Source of the DNA: Brevundimonas aurantiaca
GTDB lineage: Bacteria; Pseudomonadota; Alphaproteobacteria; Caulobacterales; Caulobacteraceae
Reading direction: 5' to 3'
Assembly: GCF_014199955.1 (NCBI RefSeq)
Contig: NZ_JACHOQ010000008.1
Coordinates: forward strand, 25,241 to 89,240
DNA: 64,000 nucleotides
Both the position numbers and the translations under genes were made by a program. Positions 37,201 to 47,975 of this stretch are shown here, piece after piece (position 1 is the first letter of the stretch; the number at the start of each line of letters is the position of its first letter). The notes under the pieces are model-generated. The model was not told the DNA's origin and did not search any database. It saw only the letters and a list, made by a program, of their open reading frames with translations.

Positions 37201-37326
37201 ATGAAGGTCCGCAGCTCGCTCAAGTCCCTGAAGACCCGTCACCGCGACTGCAAGGTCGTGCGTCGCAAGGGCCGGGTCTATGTCATCAACAAGACCGACC
37301 CGCGCTTCAAGGCCAAGCAAGGCTAA
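37201..37326 (+). CDS. rpmJ: 50S ribosomal protein L36 (zinc-free type)
   Basis: A 41-residue basic protein: [17 protein letters not shown] at the start, then [23 protein letters not shown] region. The classical four-residue zinc site is not kept; only Cys17 and nearby histidine remain, as in the C-minus (ykgO-like) paralogs that work under zinc limitation or as the sole L36 in many alphaproteobacteria. It belongs to the large ribosomal subunit. It is monocistronic, with a promoter at 37106 and a terminator at 37423. Confidence 0.95.
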   Translation: MKVRSSLKSLKTRHRDCKVVRRKGRVYVINKTDPRFKAKQG

Positions 37327-37422
37327 GCTGCGTTCGAGGCGCGCTGCTCGGCGGCGCGCGCACGCAGGTCTGCCCAAGCCGCCCAACGGGCGGTAGGGCA
37401 GGAAAAGCCCTGACGATCCACA

Positions 37423-37450
37423 GGCTGCGGATTCTGTCCGCGGCCTTTTT
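37423..37450 (+). terminator. Rho-independent terminator after rpmJ
   Basis: GGCTGCGGA (37423-37431) pairs with TCCGCGGCC (37437-37445), nine pairs including one T-G, with a five-base loop, and is followed directly by TTTTT at 37446-37450. Confidence 0.85.
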
Positions 37451-37518
37451 CGTGTTCGCGGTTGAGTCGCGCCGGACGGCGTGGTTAGCGTCCGCGCCTG
37501 ATTTCTGGAGTATTCCCC

Positions 37519-37794
37519 ATGGCCGATGACGCCTCGTTCGACGGCAATCCCGACGTCCTGACCGCAACGGCCCAGGGCCGTCTGCGCACCATCATCGAGC
37601 GGCTGGAGCGGCTTGAAGAGGACAAGCAGGCCGTCATGACCGACATGAAGGAGGTCTTCGCCGAGGCCAAGGGCGAGGGTTATGACGTCAAGGTCCTGCG
37701 CAAGGTCATCCGCATCAGGAAGCAGGACAAGGCCAAGCGCCAGGAGGAGGAGGCCATCCTGGACCTCTATCTGTCGGCCCTCGGCGAGGTCTGA
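37519..37794 (+). CDS. gapR: GapR, DUF2312 nucleoid-associated protein
   Basis: A 91-residue charged coiled-coil protein. The C-terminal stretch with LRKVIRIRKQDKAKRQEEE and LDLYLSALGEV is nearly the same as I recall for Caulobacter GapR. GapR binds AT-rich, overtwisted DNA ahead of replication forks and stimulates topoisomerases; it is essential or near-essential in Caulobacter. The N-terminal half forms heptads (TIIERLERLEEDKQAVMTDM) for the dimer/tetramer clamp. It begins about 70 bases after the rpmJ terminator. Confidence 0.92.
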   Translation: MADDASFDGNPDVLTATAQGRLRTIIERLERLEEDKQAVMTDMKEVFAEAKGEGYDVKVLRKVIRIRKQDKAKRQEEEAILDLYLSALGEV

Positions 37795-37806
37795 GGAGAT
37801 TAGGGG

Positions 37807-38193
37807 CTGAAGCGCACGCCCACCGATTCGTCGAAAGGCCGGCTGTCGCGCTCAAGCAGCCCGAAGGGCGGTAGCGCCTCAAAAAAGGAGCTGCTGAGCC
37901 CTTGGGATCAGCAGCGCAAGGCCGCCCAGCGGTCTGCGCTCAATGCTCTCAAACGCGCCCGCCGCTCGGCCGAGAAGGCGGGCGTTTCCTTGTCGGAATG
38001 GGAGGGGGAGTTCCTCGATTCGGTCAGCGAGCGGGTCAAAACCCACGGCCGCGCCTTCGCCGATCCCGAGAAGGGCGCGCCCGGTCAGGCCCTGTCGGCC
38101 ATGCAGGGCCGCAAGCTGAAGGAGATCGCCGCCAAGGCGAAGGGCGAAGAGCCGAAGCGGCGGTGGGGGCGGAAGCCAAAAGATATCGAATAG
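37807..38193 (+). CDS. Small basic hypothetical protein, probable CTG start
   Basis: An open frame of 128 residues with no ATG. It is readable from the CTG at 37807 (LKRTPTDSSKGRL...) through SPWDQQRKAAQRSALNALKRAR and LSEWEGEFLDSVSERVKT to the stop at 38193. AGGAGA at 37794-37799, overlapping the gapR stop, lies seven bases before this CTG. The alternative TTG at 37990 would give only 67 residues and discard the helical half. It has no membrane segment and is rich in K, R and S at the N-terminus. Function unknown; translational coupling to gapR suggests a nucleoid-related role, but that is speculation. Confidence 0.6.
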   Translation: MKRTPTDSSKGRLSRSSSPKGGSASKKELLSPWDQQRKAAQRSALNALKRARRSAEKAGVSLSEWEGEFLDSVSERVKTHGRAFADPEKGAPGQALSAMQGRKLKEIAAKAKGEEPKRRWGRKPKDIE

Positions 38194-38195
38194 AT

Positions 38196-38583
38196 CGTCA
38201 TCCTCGGGCTTGACCCGAGGATCGGGTTGTCCGCAACTCAGAGTTGATGAGTGAGCGTCGACCTTTCATCGCGACCTACATCGAGGCCAGCCGCCCACAC
38301 GGCGTCCTCTACATCGGCATGACCTCGAACCTGTATGAGCGCGGCCATCAACACAGGAACAGAGCGTTCGAAGGTTTCGCACGTCGCTATGGTTGCGGTC
38401 TGCTGGTCTGGTACGAGCAGTTCGAGCTGGTCACCGCCGCCATCCGCAAAGAGAAGGCGCTGAAGCGTTGGAATCGCGTGTGGAAGCTCGAGTTGATCGA
38501 GCGGACGAACCCTGAGTGGGTGGACCTTTACCCCAGTCTGTGCGGCTGGGCGCCCGATCCTCGGGTCAAGCCCGAGGATGACG
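38196..38583. repeat. 31-bp perfect inverted repeats flanking the GIY-YIG gene
   Basis: The arms at 38196-38226 and 38553-38583 are perfect 31-base complements, and each contains the internal palindrome CCTCGGGCTTGACCCGAGG. The left arm starts three bases after the upstream stop; the right arm lies inside the 3' end of the nuclease gene, where it encodes PDPRVKPEDD. The core is shared with the kbl-tdh palindrome at 34060. A nuclease gene sitting between copies of a dispersed palindrome suggests the element is mobile or was mobilised by the nuclease. Confidence 0.8.
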
Positions 38584-38633
38584 GTGAGGGGGGTGTGAAG
38601 GCGTTTCTGAAGCGGCTGGAAACAGGCGAGTGA
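38247..38633 (+). CDS. GIY-YIG nuclease family protein
   Basis: A 128-residue single-domain protein. GVLYIGMTSNLYERGHQHRN carries the GIY-YIG core in the form VLYIG with the following catalytic arginine (R34, ERGHQH); the conserved glutamate is probably in EKALKRWNRVWKLELIE or just after. It belongs to the small UvrC-N-like/COG2827 group of unknown biological role. The C-terminal tail PDPRVKPEDDG is encoded by a palindromic repeat and is likely dispensable. The ATG at 38247 was preferred to the TTG at 38244. It ends three bases before the convergent sigma-54 activator gene. Confidence 0.85.
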   Translation: MSERRPFIATYIEASRPHGVLYIGMTSNLYERGHQHRNRAFEGFARRYGCGLLVWYEQFELVTAAIRKEKALKRWNRVWKLELIERTNPEWVDLYPSLCGWAPDPRVKPEDDGEGGVKAFLKRLETGE

Positions 38634-38636
38634 CGT

Positions 38637-40085
<1,449 letters not shown>

Positions 40086-40199
40086 GGGCGTCCCTTGTCA
40101 TCACCGATGGGCCGCCCGTGGATCGGACTGGCCCGTTTCGGGACGACTTCTAAGGGCGACGAGGTGAAAAACGGGTGAGGGGGCGTGGTGACCGGGGGG

Positions 40200-41981
40200 T
40201 TAACGGGGCGGCGGCGAGGGACAGCCGGAGGCGACGTCCACATCCAGGGCCACGCCGTTCAGGACCAGGTCCGGCAGGCGCGCCGGACGGGTGTCGATCC
40301 GATCCTCGACCAGGGCGGCGCTCAGGTCTGTTCCAGGGACGGGGCAGGCGGAGCTGTAGCGACCATGTTCAAACCAGCGGCCGTCTATCTCCTGAACAAA
40401 GGCCATGATGACGCCGTGTATGGCGACCAGCAGGTCTTCTCGTCCGTCTCCGTTCAAATCCAGGGCGCGGGTGCGGCAGGGGGCGTCGTTGGCGCAGGCG
40501 CGCAGGACCGGCTCCAGACGATCCAACTGGGCGGTGAAACTGTCGGGGACCGCCGGCTGGCCCGGCGCCGGCTCCAGCCTGACCTTGCGCGCGGTCGCCG
40601 CCGCGATAGCGGGGTCGCCCAGGTCAAAGGCGTAGCGGCTGGTCTTGGCGCGGGCGTCGCGGGCGAGTTGGGCGACTTGTGGATTCTGGGAACGGGTCAG
40701 GCGATCCAGAGCCGCCAGCCCCGCCTTGCCGCTGTTGAACCGAAGGAAGTCGTAATCGAAGCTCTGAGGTTTCACCGCCCCGCGCTCCAGCCGCGCCACC
40801 TGGTCCGCGACCGACAGGCGCGCGGGGTCCAGCAGGGGGCTGAACAGGGCCAGGACGGCGGCGACGGCCAGAACGCCTGCGGCGACATTGGTCGTCTCCA
40901 GCGGGCGCATCCAACCGCCGGGCCGCACGGCCGCGACCAGATAGCCGCCCGCATAGACGGCGCCGACGACCGCACAGGCCAGGGCGATGATTCGGTCCGG
41001 CGTCAGGCCGTGCTGGCCGATGCGTAGCGCCAGCCCCCAGAAGGCCAGGCCGACCAGGGGCGCGACCAGACCCCCGGCGATCCGGGTGGCGATCCGCAAG
41101 GCCGCAGGCGGCAGATTGTCGGGCCGACCGTCCTGATAGGCGGTGTTGATCAGGATGATCAGGGCGGCGGCCGCGGCCAGCACCAGGGCCGTCGCGCTGC
41201 CCGTGTCCCACAACCGCTCCAGGCCGGTGAAGGGCAGGGCGGCCAGAAAGCCCGCCGTCAGCAGGGCGATGACGGGCAGCAGCCAGGACAGCAGCATCAG
41301 GGCCACGGTCCGCACGCCCCGGATCAGGCCGTCGCGCACATCGGTCAGCTGGACCCCCAGGGCGAAGGCCAGGCAGGTGACGGGTATGGCGAACCAGGCC
41401 TCGCCGATCAGGGAGCTGAGGGCCTTGACGCCGATGACGTGGAACAGGGCAGCGCCCAGTTGCAGCAGGAGCCAGAAGGCCAGGGTGAAGCCCAGGGACA
41501 GGGCCAGCTGCACGCCCGCTTTCCAGGCCACGTCGAAATAGGCGTGATAATCGGCCCGCCAGCGCCGTTCGCGGATCGCCGGCAGGATCAGGTGGTGGGC
41601 CACGAAGAGGGCGGCGGCGCTGAAGGCCAGGACGGGAACCTCAAGATAGGGGGCCTGGTCGTTTTCGGGGATCACCCGCCGCGCCACGTCGTGCCAGCCC
41701 ATCAGGAACAGGGCCGTCGCCGCTGCGGCCGCCCACAGAGCCAGCGGAAGGGGCTTCAGCCGTCCGACCGCCGCCAGAAGCACGGCGGGCGCATAGCCGA
41801 AGGCCAGGGCCAGCCCGCCGAACACCTCGGGCCGGGTGTCGGGCCACATCCCGACCTCGGCCGCCCGGTACAGCAGATACAGGGCGCCGCCCTGAATCAA
41901 ACCGGTCGCCAGGCGCGCGGCGAACAGCCGACCTTGCCCGTCCAGCCCCTTGCGTCCGCCGTCCTGCATCCACTCGTTCAT
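40200..41981 (-). CDS. DUF4153 domain-containing membrane protein
   Basis: A 593-residue protein with about ten hydrophobic segments in the first 420 residues and a soluble C-terminal portion of about 170 residues. LALRIGQHGLTPDRIIALACAV and the preceding membrane pairs are typical of DUF4153. The C-terminal part contains DLNGDGREDLLVAIHG, a short D-x-N-x-D-x-R-x-D calcium-binding-like motif. The ATG at 41981 was chosen over an upstream in-frame ATG at 42110, which would overlap the divergent peptidase gene. Function unknown. Confidence 0.75.
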   Translation of the reverse strand: MNEWMQDGGRKGLDGQGRLFAARLATGLIQGGALYLLYRAAEVGMWPDTRPEVFGGLALAFGYAPAVLLAAVGRLKPLPLALWAAAAATALFLMGWHDVARRVIPENDQAPYLEVPVLAFSAAALFVAHHLILPAIRERRWRADYHAYFDVAWKAGVQLALSLGFTLAFWLLLQLGAALFHVIGVKALSSLIGEAWFAIPVTCLAFALGVQLTDVRDGLIRGVRTVALMLLSWLLPVIALLTAGFLAALPFTGLERLWDTGSATALVLAAAAALIILINTAYQDGRPDNLPPAALRIATRIAGGLVAPLVGLAFWGLALRIGQHGLTPDRIIALACAVVGAVYAGGYLVAAVRPGGWMRPLETTNVAAGVLAVAAVLALFSPLLDPARLSVADQVARLERGAVKPQSFDYDFLRFNSGKAGLAALDRLTRSQNPQVAQLARDARAKTSRYAFDLGDPAIAAATARKVRLEPAPGQPAVPDSFTAQLDRLEPVLRACANDAPCRTRALDLNGDGREDLLVAIHGVIMAFVQEIDGRWFEHGRYSSACPVPGTDLSAALVEDRIDTRPARLPDLVLNGVALDVDVASGCPSPPPR

Positions 41982-42081
41982 GACGCTCGCCCCCGTGTTG
42001 CGGCCCAGTATGAGGCAGCTGGATACGGCAAGATAGCGGCGCGCGGTTGCGGCACGGCCGAACCTTCCCCAAAACAGGGGT

Positions 42082-43878
42082 ATGAACGCCCCCTTCAAGA
42101 CCCCCGACATCGACGCCCCCCTGTGGGACCTGTCCGACCTCTACGCCTCGCGGGACGACGCCCGGCTCGCCGACGACCTGACGCGGGCGCGCGCCCTGGT
42201 GGACGAGATGAACGGCCTGCGCGGGCGGCTGGCGGGGGCGTCGGGCCATCCGGCCGCCCTGGGGGCGGTGCTGGATCAGGCGATCAGCCTGTACGAGCAG
42301 GCTTCCGACATCCTGGGCGCGCTCGGCGCCTACGCCTTCCTGTCGGCCTCGACCGCGCGCGACGATGCGGTGGCCCAGGGGTTCGAGGCGGATGTGCGCG
42401 AAAAGATCACCGCCATCGCCACCCCGACCGTCTGGCTGACGCTGGAGATCAACCAGATCGACGCCGCCGCCCTGGAGGCCGCGCTTCAGGCCCATGCGGG
42501 GGCCGCGCGCTGGCGGCCGTGGCTGCGGCGGGTGCGGGCCATGAAGCCGCATGAACTGTCCAGCGAGCTGGAGACCTTTATCGCCGAACGCGGCCCGATC
42601 ACGGCCCAGTGGCCGCGCCTGTTCGACGAACAGCTGGCGGCGCTGCGCGCTAAGGCAGGGAATGAGAGCCTGACCCTGGCCGAGGCGCTGAACCGCCTGT
42701 CCGATCCCAAGCCCGCGCGGCGCAAGGCCGCCGCCGAGGGCCTGTCGGAGGCTTTAGCCGCCCGCGCCCCGACCCTGGCCCTGGTGCTGAACACGGTCGC
42801 CGCCGACAAGGCGATGGAGGATCGCTGGCGCGGCTTCAAACGCCCCGCCGACAGCCGACACCTGGCCAATGAGGTCGACGGCGAGGCGGTGGACGCCATG
42901 GCCGAGGCCGTCGCCGAAGCCTATCCGCGCCTGTCGCACCGCTATTATGCGCTGAAGGCCAAGGCCATGGGCAAGACCCGGCTGGATCACTGGGACCGCA
43001 ACGCCCCGATCGAGACCACCGCCCCGCGCGCCTTCACCTGGAGCCAGGGCCGGGAGATCGTTCTGGACAGTTTCTCGGACCTGGGGGCCGAGTTCGCCGA
43101 ACGCGCCGCCGGCTTCTTCGACCGGCCCTGGATCGACGGCCGCGCCCGGCCGGGCAAACAGTCGGGCGCCTATGCTCATCCCGTCACCGCCGACCGCCAC
43201 CCCTATGTCTTCCTGAACTGGATGGGCGAGCGGCGCGACGTCCTGACCCTGGCCCACGAACTGGGCCACGGCGTGCACCAGACCCTGGCGGCGGATCAGG
43301 GCACCCTGTTGGCCGACACCCCCCTGACCCTGGCCGAGACCGCCTCCATCTTCGCCGAGGGTCTGACCTTCGACCGTCTGCTGGCCACGGCGCCCAAGCG
43401 CGAGCAGCGTGGTCTGCTGGCCGGGAGGATCGAGGACGGGCTGAACACCGTGGTGCGACAGATCGCCTTCCACCGGTTCGAGACCCGTTTCCACGACGAG
43501 CGGCAGAAGGGCGAGGTGTCGCAGCAGCGGATCAATGAACTGTGGCTGACCGAAATGGGCGCGTCTCTGGGGCCGGCGGTGACGCTGAACCCCGGCTATG
43601 AGCACTGGTGGGCCTATGTCAGCCACTTCGTCCACTCGCCCTTCTACGTCTACGCCTACGCCTTCGGCGACCTGCTGGTGGCGGCCCTGATGGAGGCGCG
43701 ACGGGCCGATCCCGAGGGGTTCACGCCCCTTTACCGCGACCTTCTGGCCGGAGGCGGGGCCCGAACCTATGTCGAGGCGCTGAAGCCCTTCGGCCTCAAT
43801 CCGCGCGACCCGGCCTTCTGGAGCGTGGGCTGCAAGCGTCTGGAGCGGCTGGTGGATCAGTTCGAGGCGCTGGGGTGA
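42082..43878 (+). CDS. M3 family oligoendopeptidase (PepF-like)
   Basis: A 598-residue cytoplasmic zinc metallopeptidase. The catalytic HELGHGVHQ places zinc ligands at H392 and H396 with E393 as base, and the third ligand is in LAETASIFAEGLTF about 25 residues later. The all-helical N-terminal half with LWDLSDLYAS is characteristic of the oligoendopeptidase F subfamily, which degrades short peptides. It is divergent from the DUF4153 gene across 100 bases. A GC-rich hairpin lies just after its stop. Confidence 0.9.
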   Translation: MNAPFKTPDIDAPLWDLSDLYASRDDARLADDLTRARALVDEMNGLRGRLAGASGHPAALGAVLDQAISLYEQASDILGALGAYAFLSASTARDDAVAQGFEADVREKITAIATPTVWLTLEINQIDAAALEAALQAHAGAARWRPWLRRVRAMKPHELSSELETFIAERGPITAQWPRLFDEQLAALRAKAGNESLTLAEALNRLSDPKPARRKAAAEGLSEALAARAPTLALVLNTVAADKAMEDRWRGFKRPADSRHLANEVDGEAVDAMAEAVAEAYPRLSHRYYALKAKAMGKTRLDHWDRNAPIETTAPRAFTWSQGREIVLDSFSDLGAEFAERAAGFFDRPWIDGRARPGKQSGAYAHPVTADRHPYVFLNWMGERRDVLTLAHELGHGVHQTLAADQGTLLADTPLTLAETASIFAEGLTFDRLLATAPKREQRGLLAGRIEDGLNTVVRQIAFHRFETRFHDERQKGEVSQQRINELWLTEMGASLGPAVTLNPGYEHWWAYVSHFVHSPFYVYAYAFGDLLVAALMEARRADPEGFTPLYRDLLAGGGARTYVEALKPFGLNPRDPAFWSVGCKRLERLVDQFEALG

Positions 43879-43884
43879 GGATGT

Positions 43885-43933
43885 GGGGTGCGGGGTGTGG
43901 GCCGCTGCCGCCACACCCCACACCCCGCACCCC
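43885..43933. repeat. 16-bp perfect inverted repeat after the peptidase gene
   Basis: GGGGTGCGGGGTGTGG at 43885-43900 is exactly complementary to 43918-43933, with a 17-base loop. No T-run follows, so it is not a classical terminator; it may stabilise the 3' end of the peptidase mRNA or stop transcription with Rho. Confidence 0.75.
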
Positions 43934-44012
43934 TCGCCATTCCTCGGTGTGTGCTTGAGCGGCGTCGAACCCGCGCTATAGTCGCGCCAACGACAAGACC
44001 GAGGGAGCTCTC

Positions 44013-44285
44013 ATGGCCAAGGCCAAAAACCCCGCCACCGCCCAGGCCGACGCCGATGCGAGCGCCTATGTCCGGGGCGGGATGCAGATCAATGAACAGG
44101 TCTCGACCTTCCACCTGTTCATGGGCCTGACCAAATGGGGCGCCCTGGCCGTGGCCTGCGTGCTCGTGTTCCTGACCCTGTGGTTCCATCCGGGCGGAAC
44201 CTTCGTCGCCGGCTTCATAGGGGCGGCGGTCCTGGCCGCCGTCGGCTTTTGGGCTCTCAAGCCCAAGGGCGGCGCAGGCCACTGA
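44013..44285 (+). CDS. aa3-type cytochrome c oxidase subunit IV
   Basis: A 90-residue protein. The segment MQINEQVSTFHLFMGLTKWGAL and a membrane span (about 40-58) fit the bacterial COX4_pro_2 family, which caps the aa3 oxidase. A second hydrophobic segment (62-80) is unusual, since the family often has only one. In many alphaproteobacteria this gene lies just before the transhydrogenase genes, as here. The ATG follows GAGG at about 44002. Confidence 0.75.
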   Translation: MAKAKNPATAQADADASAYVRGGMQINEQVSTFHLFMGLTKWGALAVACVLVFLTLWFHPGGTFVAGFIGAAVLAAVGFWALKPKGGAGH

Positions 44286-44368
44286 TCCGTTCGCCCGACA
44301 CGGGTCTTTGACGGCGTCGGTGGAACCGGCCTAGGCTCGTCTCCCAGCTTCAATGAGAGGGGATTCGC

Positions 44369-45502
44369 TTGGCCGTCGTTATCGCCGCCACCCGTGAACG
44401 TCGCGAAGGCGAGACGCGCTGCGCCGTCACGCCTGAAACGGTCAAGAAGCTGATCGCGCTCGGCGCCGCCGTCTCGGTCGAGGCCGGGACCGGCCTGGGC
44501 TCGTCCATTCCCGACGCCGACTACGCCGCCGCCGGCGCCACGGTGAAGCCTGACACCCGCGCCGTGCTGGACGGCGCCGACGTCGTGCTGAAGGTGCGCG
44601 GCCCCACGGCCCAGGAAATCAGCGCCCTGAAGCCCGGCGCGATCGTGATCGCCATGCTGGACGCCTGGCGCGACAAGGCGACGGTCGAGGCCCTGAAGGG
44701 GGCGAACGCCACCGCCTTCGCCATGGAATTCGTGCCCCGCATCACCCGCGCCCAGGTGATGGACGTCCTGTCGTCCCAGGCCAATCTGGCCGGCTACCGG
44801 GCGGTGATCGAGGCGGCCTACGCCTATGGCAAGGGGTTCCCGATGATGATGACGGCGGCCGGCACGGTCGCCGCCGCCAAATGTTTCGTCATGGGCGTCG
44901 GCGTCGCCGGGCTTCAGGCCATTGCCACGGCGCGGCGTCTGGGCGCCGTCGTCACCGCCACCGACGTCCGCCCCGCCACCAAGGAACAGGTCGAAAGCCT
45001 GGGCGCCAAATTCCTGGCCGTCGAGGACGAGGAGTTCAAAAACGCCCAGACCGCCGGCGGCTACGCCAAGGAGATGTCGGCGGAATATCAGGCCAAGCAG
45101 GCCGAACTGACCGCATCTCACATCGTCAAACAGGATGTGGTGATCACCACCGCCCTGATCCCCGGCCGTCCGGCGCCGAAGCTGCTCACGGCGGCCCACG
45201 TCGCCTCGATGAAGCCAGGCTCGGTCATCGTCGATCTGGCGGTCGAGGCGGGCGGCAACGTCGAGGGCTCGAAGCTGAACGAGGTCGTGACCACCGCGAA
45301 CGGCGTGACCATCGTCGGCTGGTCCAACCTGCCCGGCCGCATCGCCGCCGACGCCAGCGCCCTGTACGCCCGCAATCTGACGGCCTTCGTGGGGCTGATG
45401 GTCAAGGACGGGGGTCTGGCGGTCGATCTTGAGGACGAGATCCTGAAGGCGGCCGTGGTGACGCACGGCGGGGCCGTGGTGCATGAGGGGGTGAGGGGAT
45501 GA
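44369..45502 (+). CDS. pntAA: NAD(P) transhydrogenase subunit alpha, part 1 (NAD-binding)
   Basis: A 377-residue soluble domain I. It starts at TTG (44369, AVVIAATRERREGETRCAVTPETV) after a GAGAGGGG sequence. The Rossmann region has VMGVGVAGLQAIATARRLGAVVTATD, and the mobile loop contains GGYAKEMSAEYQ; QDVVITTALIPGRPAPKLL and GSVIVDLAVEAGGNVEGS are typical of PntA. It binds NAD(H) and passes hydride to the NADP domain of PntB, coupled to proton translocation. The four-base overlap with the next small gene shows co-translation. Confidence 0.92.
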   Translation: MAVVIAATRERREGETRCAVTPETVKKLIALGAAVSVEAGTGLGSSIPDADYAAAGATVKPDTRAVLDGADVVLKVRGPTAQEISALKPGAIVIAMLDAWRDKATVEALKGANATAFAMEFVPRITRAQVMDVLSSQANLAGYRAVIEAAYAYGKGFPMMMTAAGTVAAAKCFVMGVGVAGLQAIATARRLGAVVTATDVRPATKEQVESLGAKFLAVEDEEFKNAQTAGGYAKEMSAEYQAKQAELTASHIVKQDVVITTALIPGRPAPKLLTAAHVASMKPGSVIVDLAVEAGGNVEGSKLNEVVTTANGVTIVGWSNLPGRIAADASALYARNLTAFVGLMVKDGGLAVDLEDEILKAAVVTHGGAVVHEGVRG

Positions 45503-45927
45503 AACTCTCTCAATGGATACGAGCGGGCATTTGGATTTTGGTCCTCGCCATGGCCACACAGAGCTTCTGGGAGCGGTGGTCGGATTTGAGAAGCACGCAG
45601 CCTGAAGCGTCCGTATGGATGTTTGCGGGGGAAGAAGCATTGCGGCTGGTGATTGGCGTTGTTGTTCTGGGGCTGGGGTTGATGCTGGTGCTTGCGGGGC
45701 AGGACGTTTTCGACCGGCTGACGAAGGCTCATTTGACAAAGATGCTCCCGTTTCTGGCCGCAGGCCTGACTGTAGCCGTGGCGGCGACTGCAGTCCTGAT
45801 CTGGGTCGGATCAACATGGGCGCCGCTCGCCGTCGCGGTCTCTATCGGGCTCGCGGTCTATGCGGCGAAGGCCGCCGGGCTAGAGCCCAAGCAGACGCCT
45901 GACAATCTCCCTCGCGTGGAAGGCTGA
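45499..45927 (+). CDS. Hypothetical membrane protein inserted in the transhydrogenase operon (142 aa)
   Basis: A 142-residue protein with three or four hydrophobic segments (about 7-22, 46-66, 84-104, 106-124) and a charged C-terminal tail. No family is recognised. It starts on the ATGA overlap with pntAA and ends two bases before pntAB, so it is translated in step with the transhydrogenase. G+C is lower than in the flanking pnt genes, with more ordinary codons, suggesting a later arrival. It could be an accessory subunit or an unrelated insertion. Confidence 0.7.
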   Translation: MKLSQWIRAGIWILVLAMATQSFWERWSDLRSTQPEASVWMFAGEEALRLVIGVVVLGLGLMLVLAGQDVFDRLTKAHLTKMLPFLAAGLTVAVAATAVLIWVGSTWAPLAVAVSIGLAVYAAKAAGLEPKQTPDNLPRVEG

Positions 45928-45929
45928 CT

Positions 45930-46265
45930 ATGGAACACGTCGATCCCACTGTCTTCCGCCTGGCCATCTTCGTCCTGGCCATCTTCGTCGGCTATTATGT
46001 CGTCTGGAGCGTGACCCCGGCCCTGCACACGCCGCTGATGGCGGTGACCAATGCGGTGTCCAGCGTCATCATCGTTGGCGGCCTGATCGCGGCGGCGGCC
46101 GTGTCGGGCGATGCGACCGGCCCAAGCGCCTGGATCGCCAAGGGCGCGGGCGTGGCGGCCGTGACCCTGGCCAGCGTCAACATCTTCGGCGGCTTCATGG
46201 TCACCCGGCGGATGCTGGCCATGTACAAGAAGAAGGAGCGGCCGGCTCAGAAGGGCGCGGCATGA
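45930..46265 (+). CDS. pntAB: NAD(P) transhydrogenase subunit alpha, part 2 (membrane)
   Basis: A 111-residue membrane subunit. Three spans are visible (about 10-30, 45-65, 70-92), with the family motif VTPALHTPLMAVTNAVSS carrying the conserved histidine/asparagine pair, and SVNIFGGFMVTRRMLAMYKKK at the end. It forms part of the proton channel with PntB. It overlaps the next gene by four bases. Confidence 0.9.
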   Translation: MEHVDPTVFRLAIFVLAIFVGYYVVWSVTPALHTPLMAVTNAVSSVIIVGGLIAAAAVSGDATGPSAWIAKGAGVAAVTLASVNIFGGFMVTRRMLAMYKKKERPAQKGAA

Positions 46266-46528
46266 TCGACCCCGCCCAGATCGCCATAACCGGCTCCTGG
46301 ATCGCCACCGGCGTCGGTTTCGGCCTGTGGCTGTACGGCTGGTTCGGGACCAAGATCCCGATCAAACGCCAGCGGCTGCACGACTGCGGCATCGCCCTGG
46401 TGATTTCGGCCATTCTGGTCCGGGTCGTGACCCAGGACCGGCAGCTGGGCGTTTTCGAATGGGCCCTGTTCTTCATCGGCCCCCTGTTCATCGCCGCCGC
46501 CCTGTGGCGGCTGGCGCGCACGTCTTGA
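46262..46528 (+). CDS. Small hypothetical membrane protein between pntAB and pntB (88 aa)
   Basis: An 88-residue protein with three hydrophobic segments (about 9-27, 43-60, 65-84) separated by short charged loops (KIPIKRQR, TQDRQ). It overlaps the pntAB stop by four bases and ends 13 bases before pntB. No family is recognised. Its tight fit suggests it is expressed with the transhydrogenase and may interact with the membrane part. Confidence 0.7.
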   Translation: MIDPAQIAITGSWIATGVGFGLWLYGWFGTKIPIKRQRLHDCGIALVISAILVRVVTQDRQLGVFEWALFFIGPLFIAAALWRLARTS

Positions 46529-46541
46529 GGGGAGGGGCGTG

Positions 46542-47963
<1,422 letters not shown>

Positions 47964-47975
47964 GCGCCCGGCTGC

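Noticed and set aside
37176..37529. 117-residue frame across rpmJ
   Set aside because: It covers the L36 gene in another frame and has no family features; the 41-residue L36 with promoter and terminator is the real gene.
38196..38583. Insertion sequence ends with target-site duplication around the GIY-YIG gene
   Set aside because: The arms are perfect, but no matching direct repeats flank them, and one arm lies inside the coding region, so it is not a standard IS.
43885..43933. Rho-independent terminator after the M3 peptidase
   Set aside because: The hairpin is strong but has a 17-base loop and no following T-run, so I list it only as an inverted repeat.
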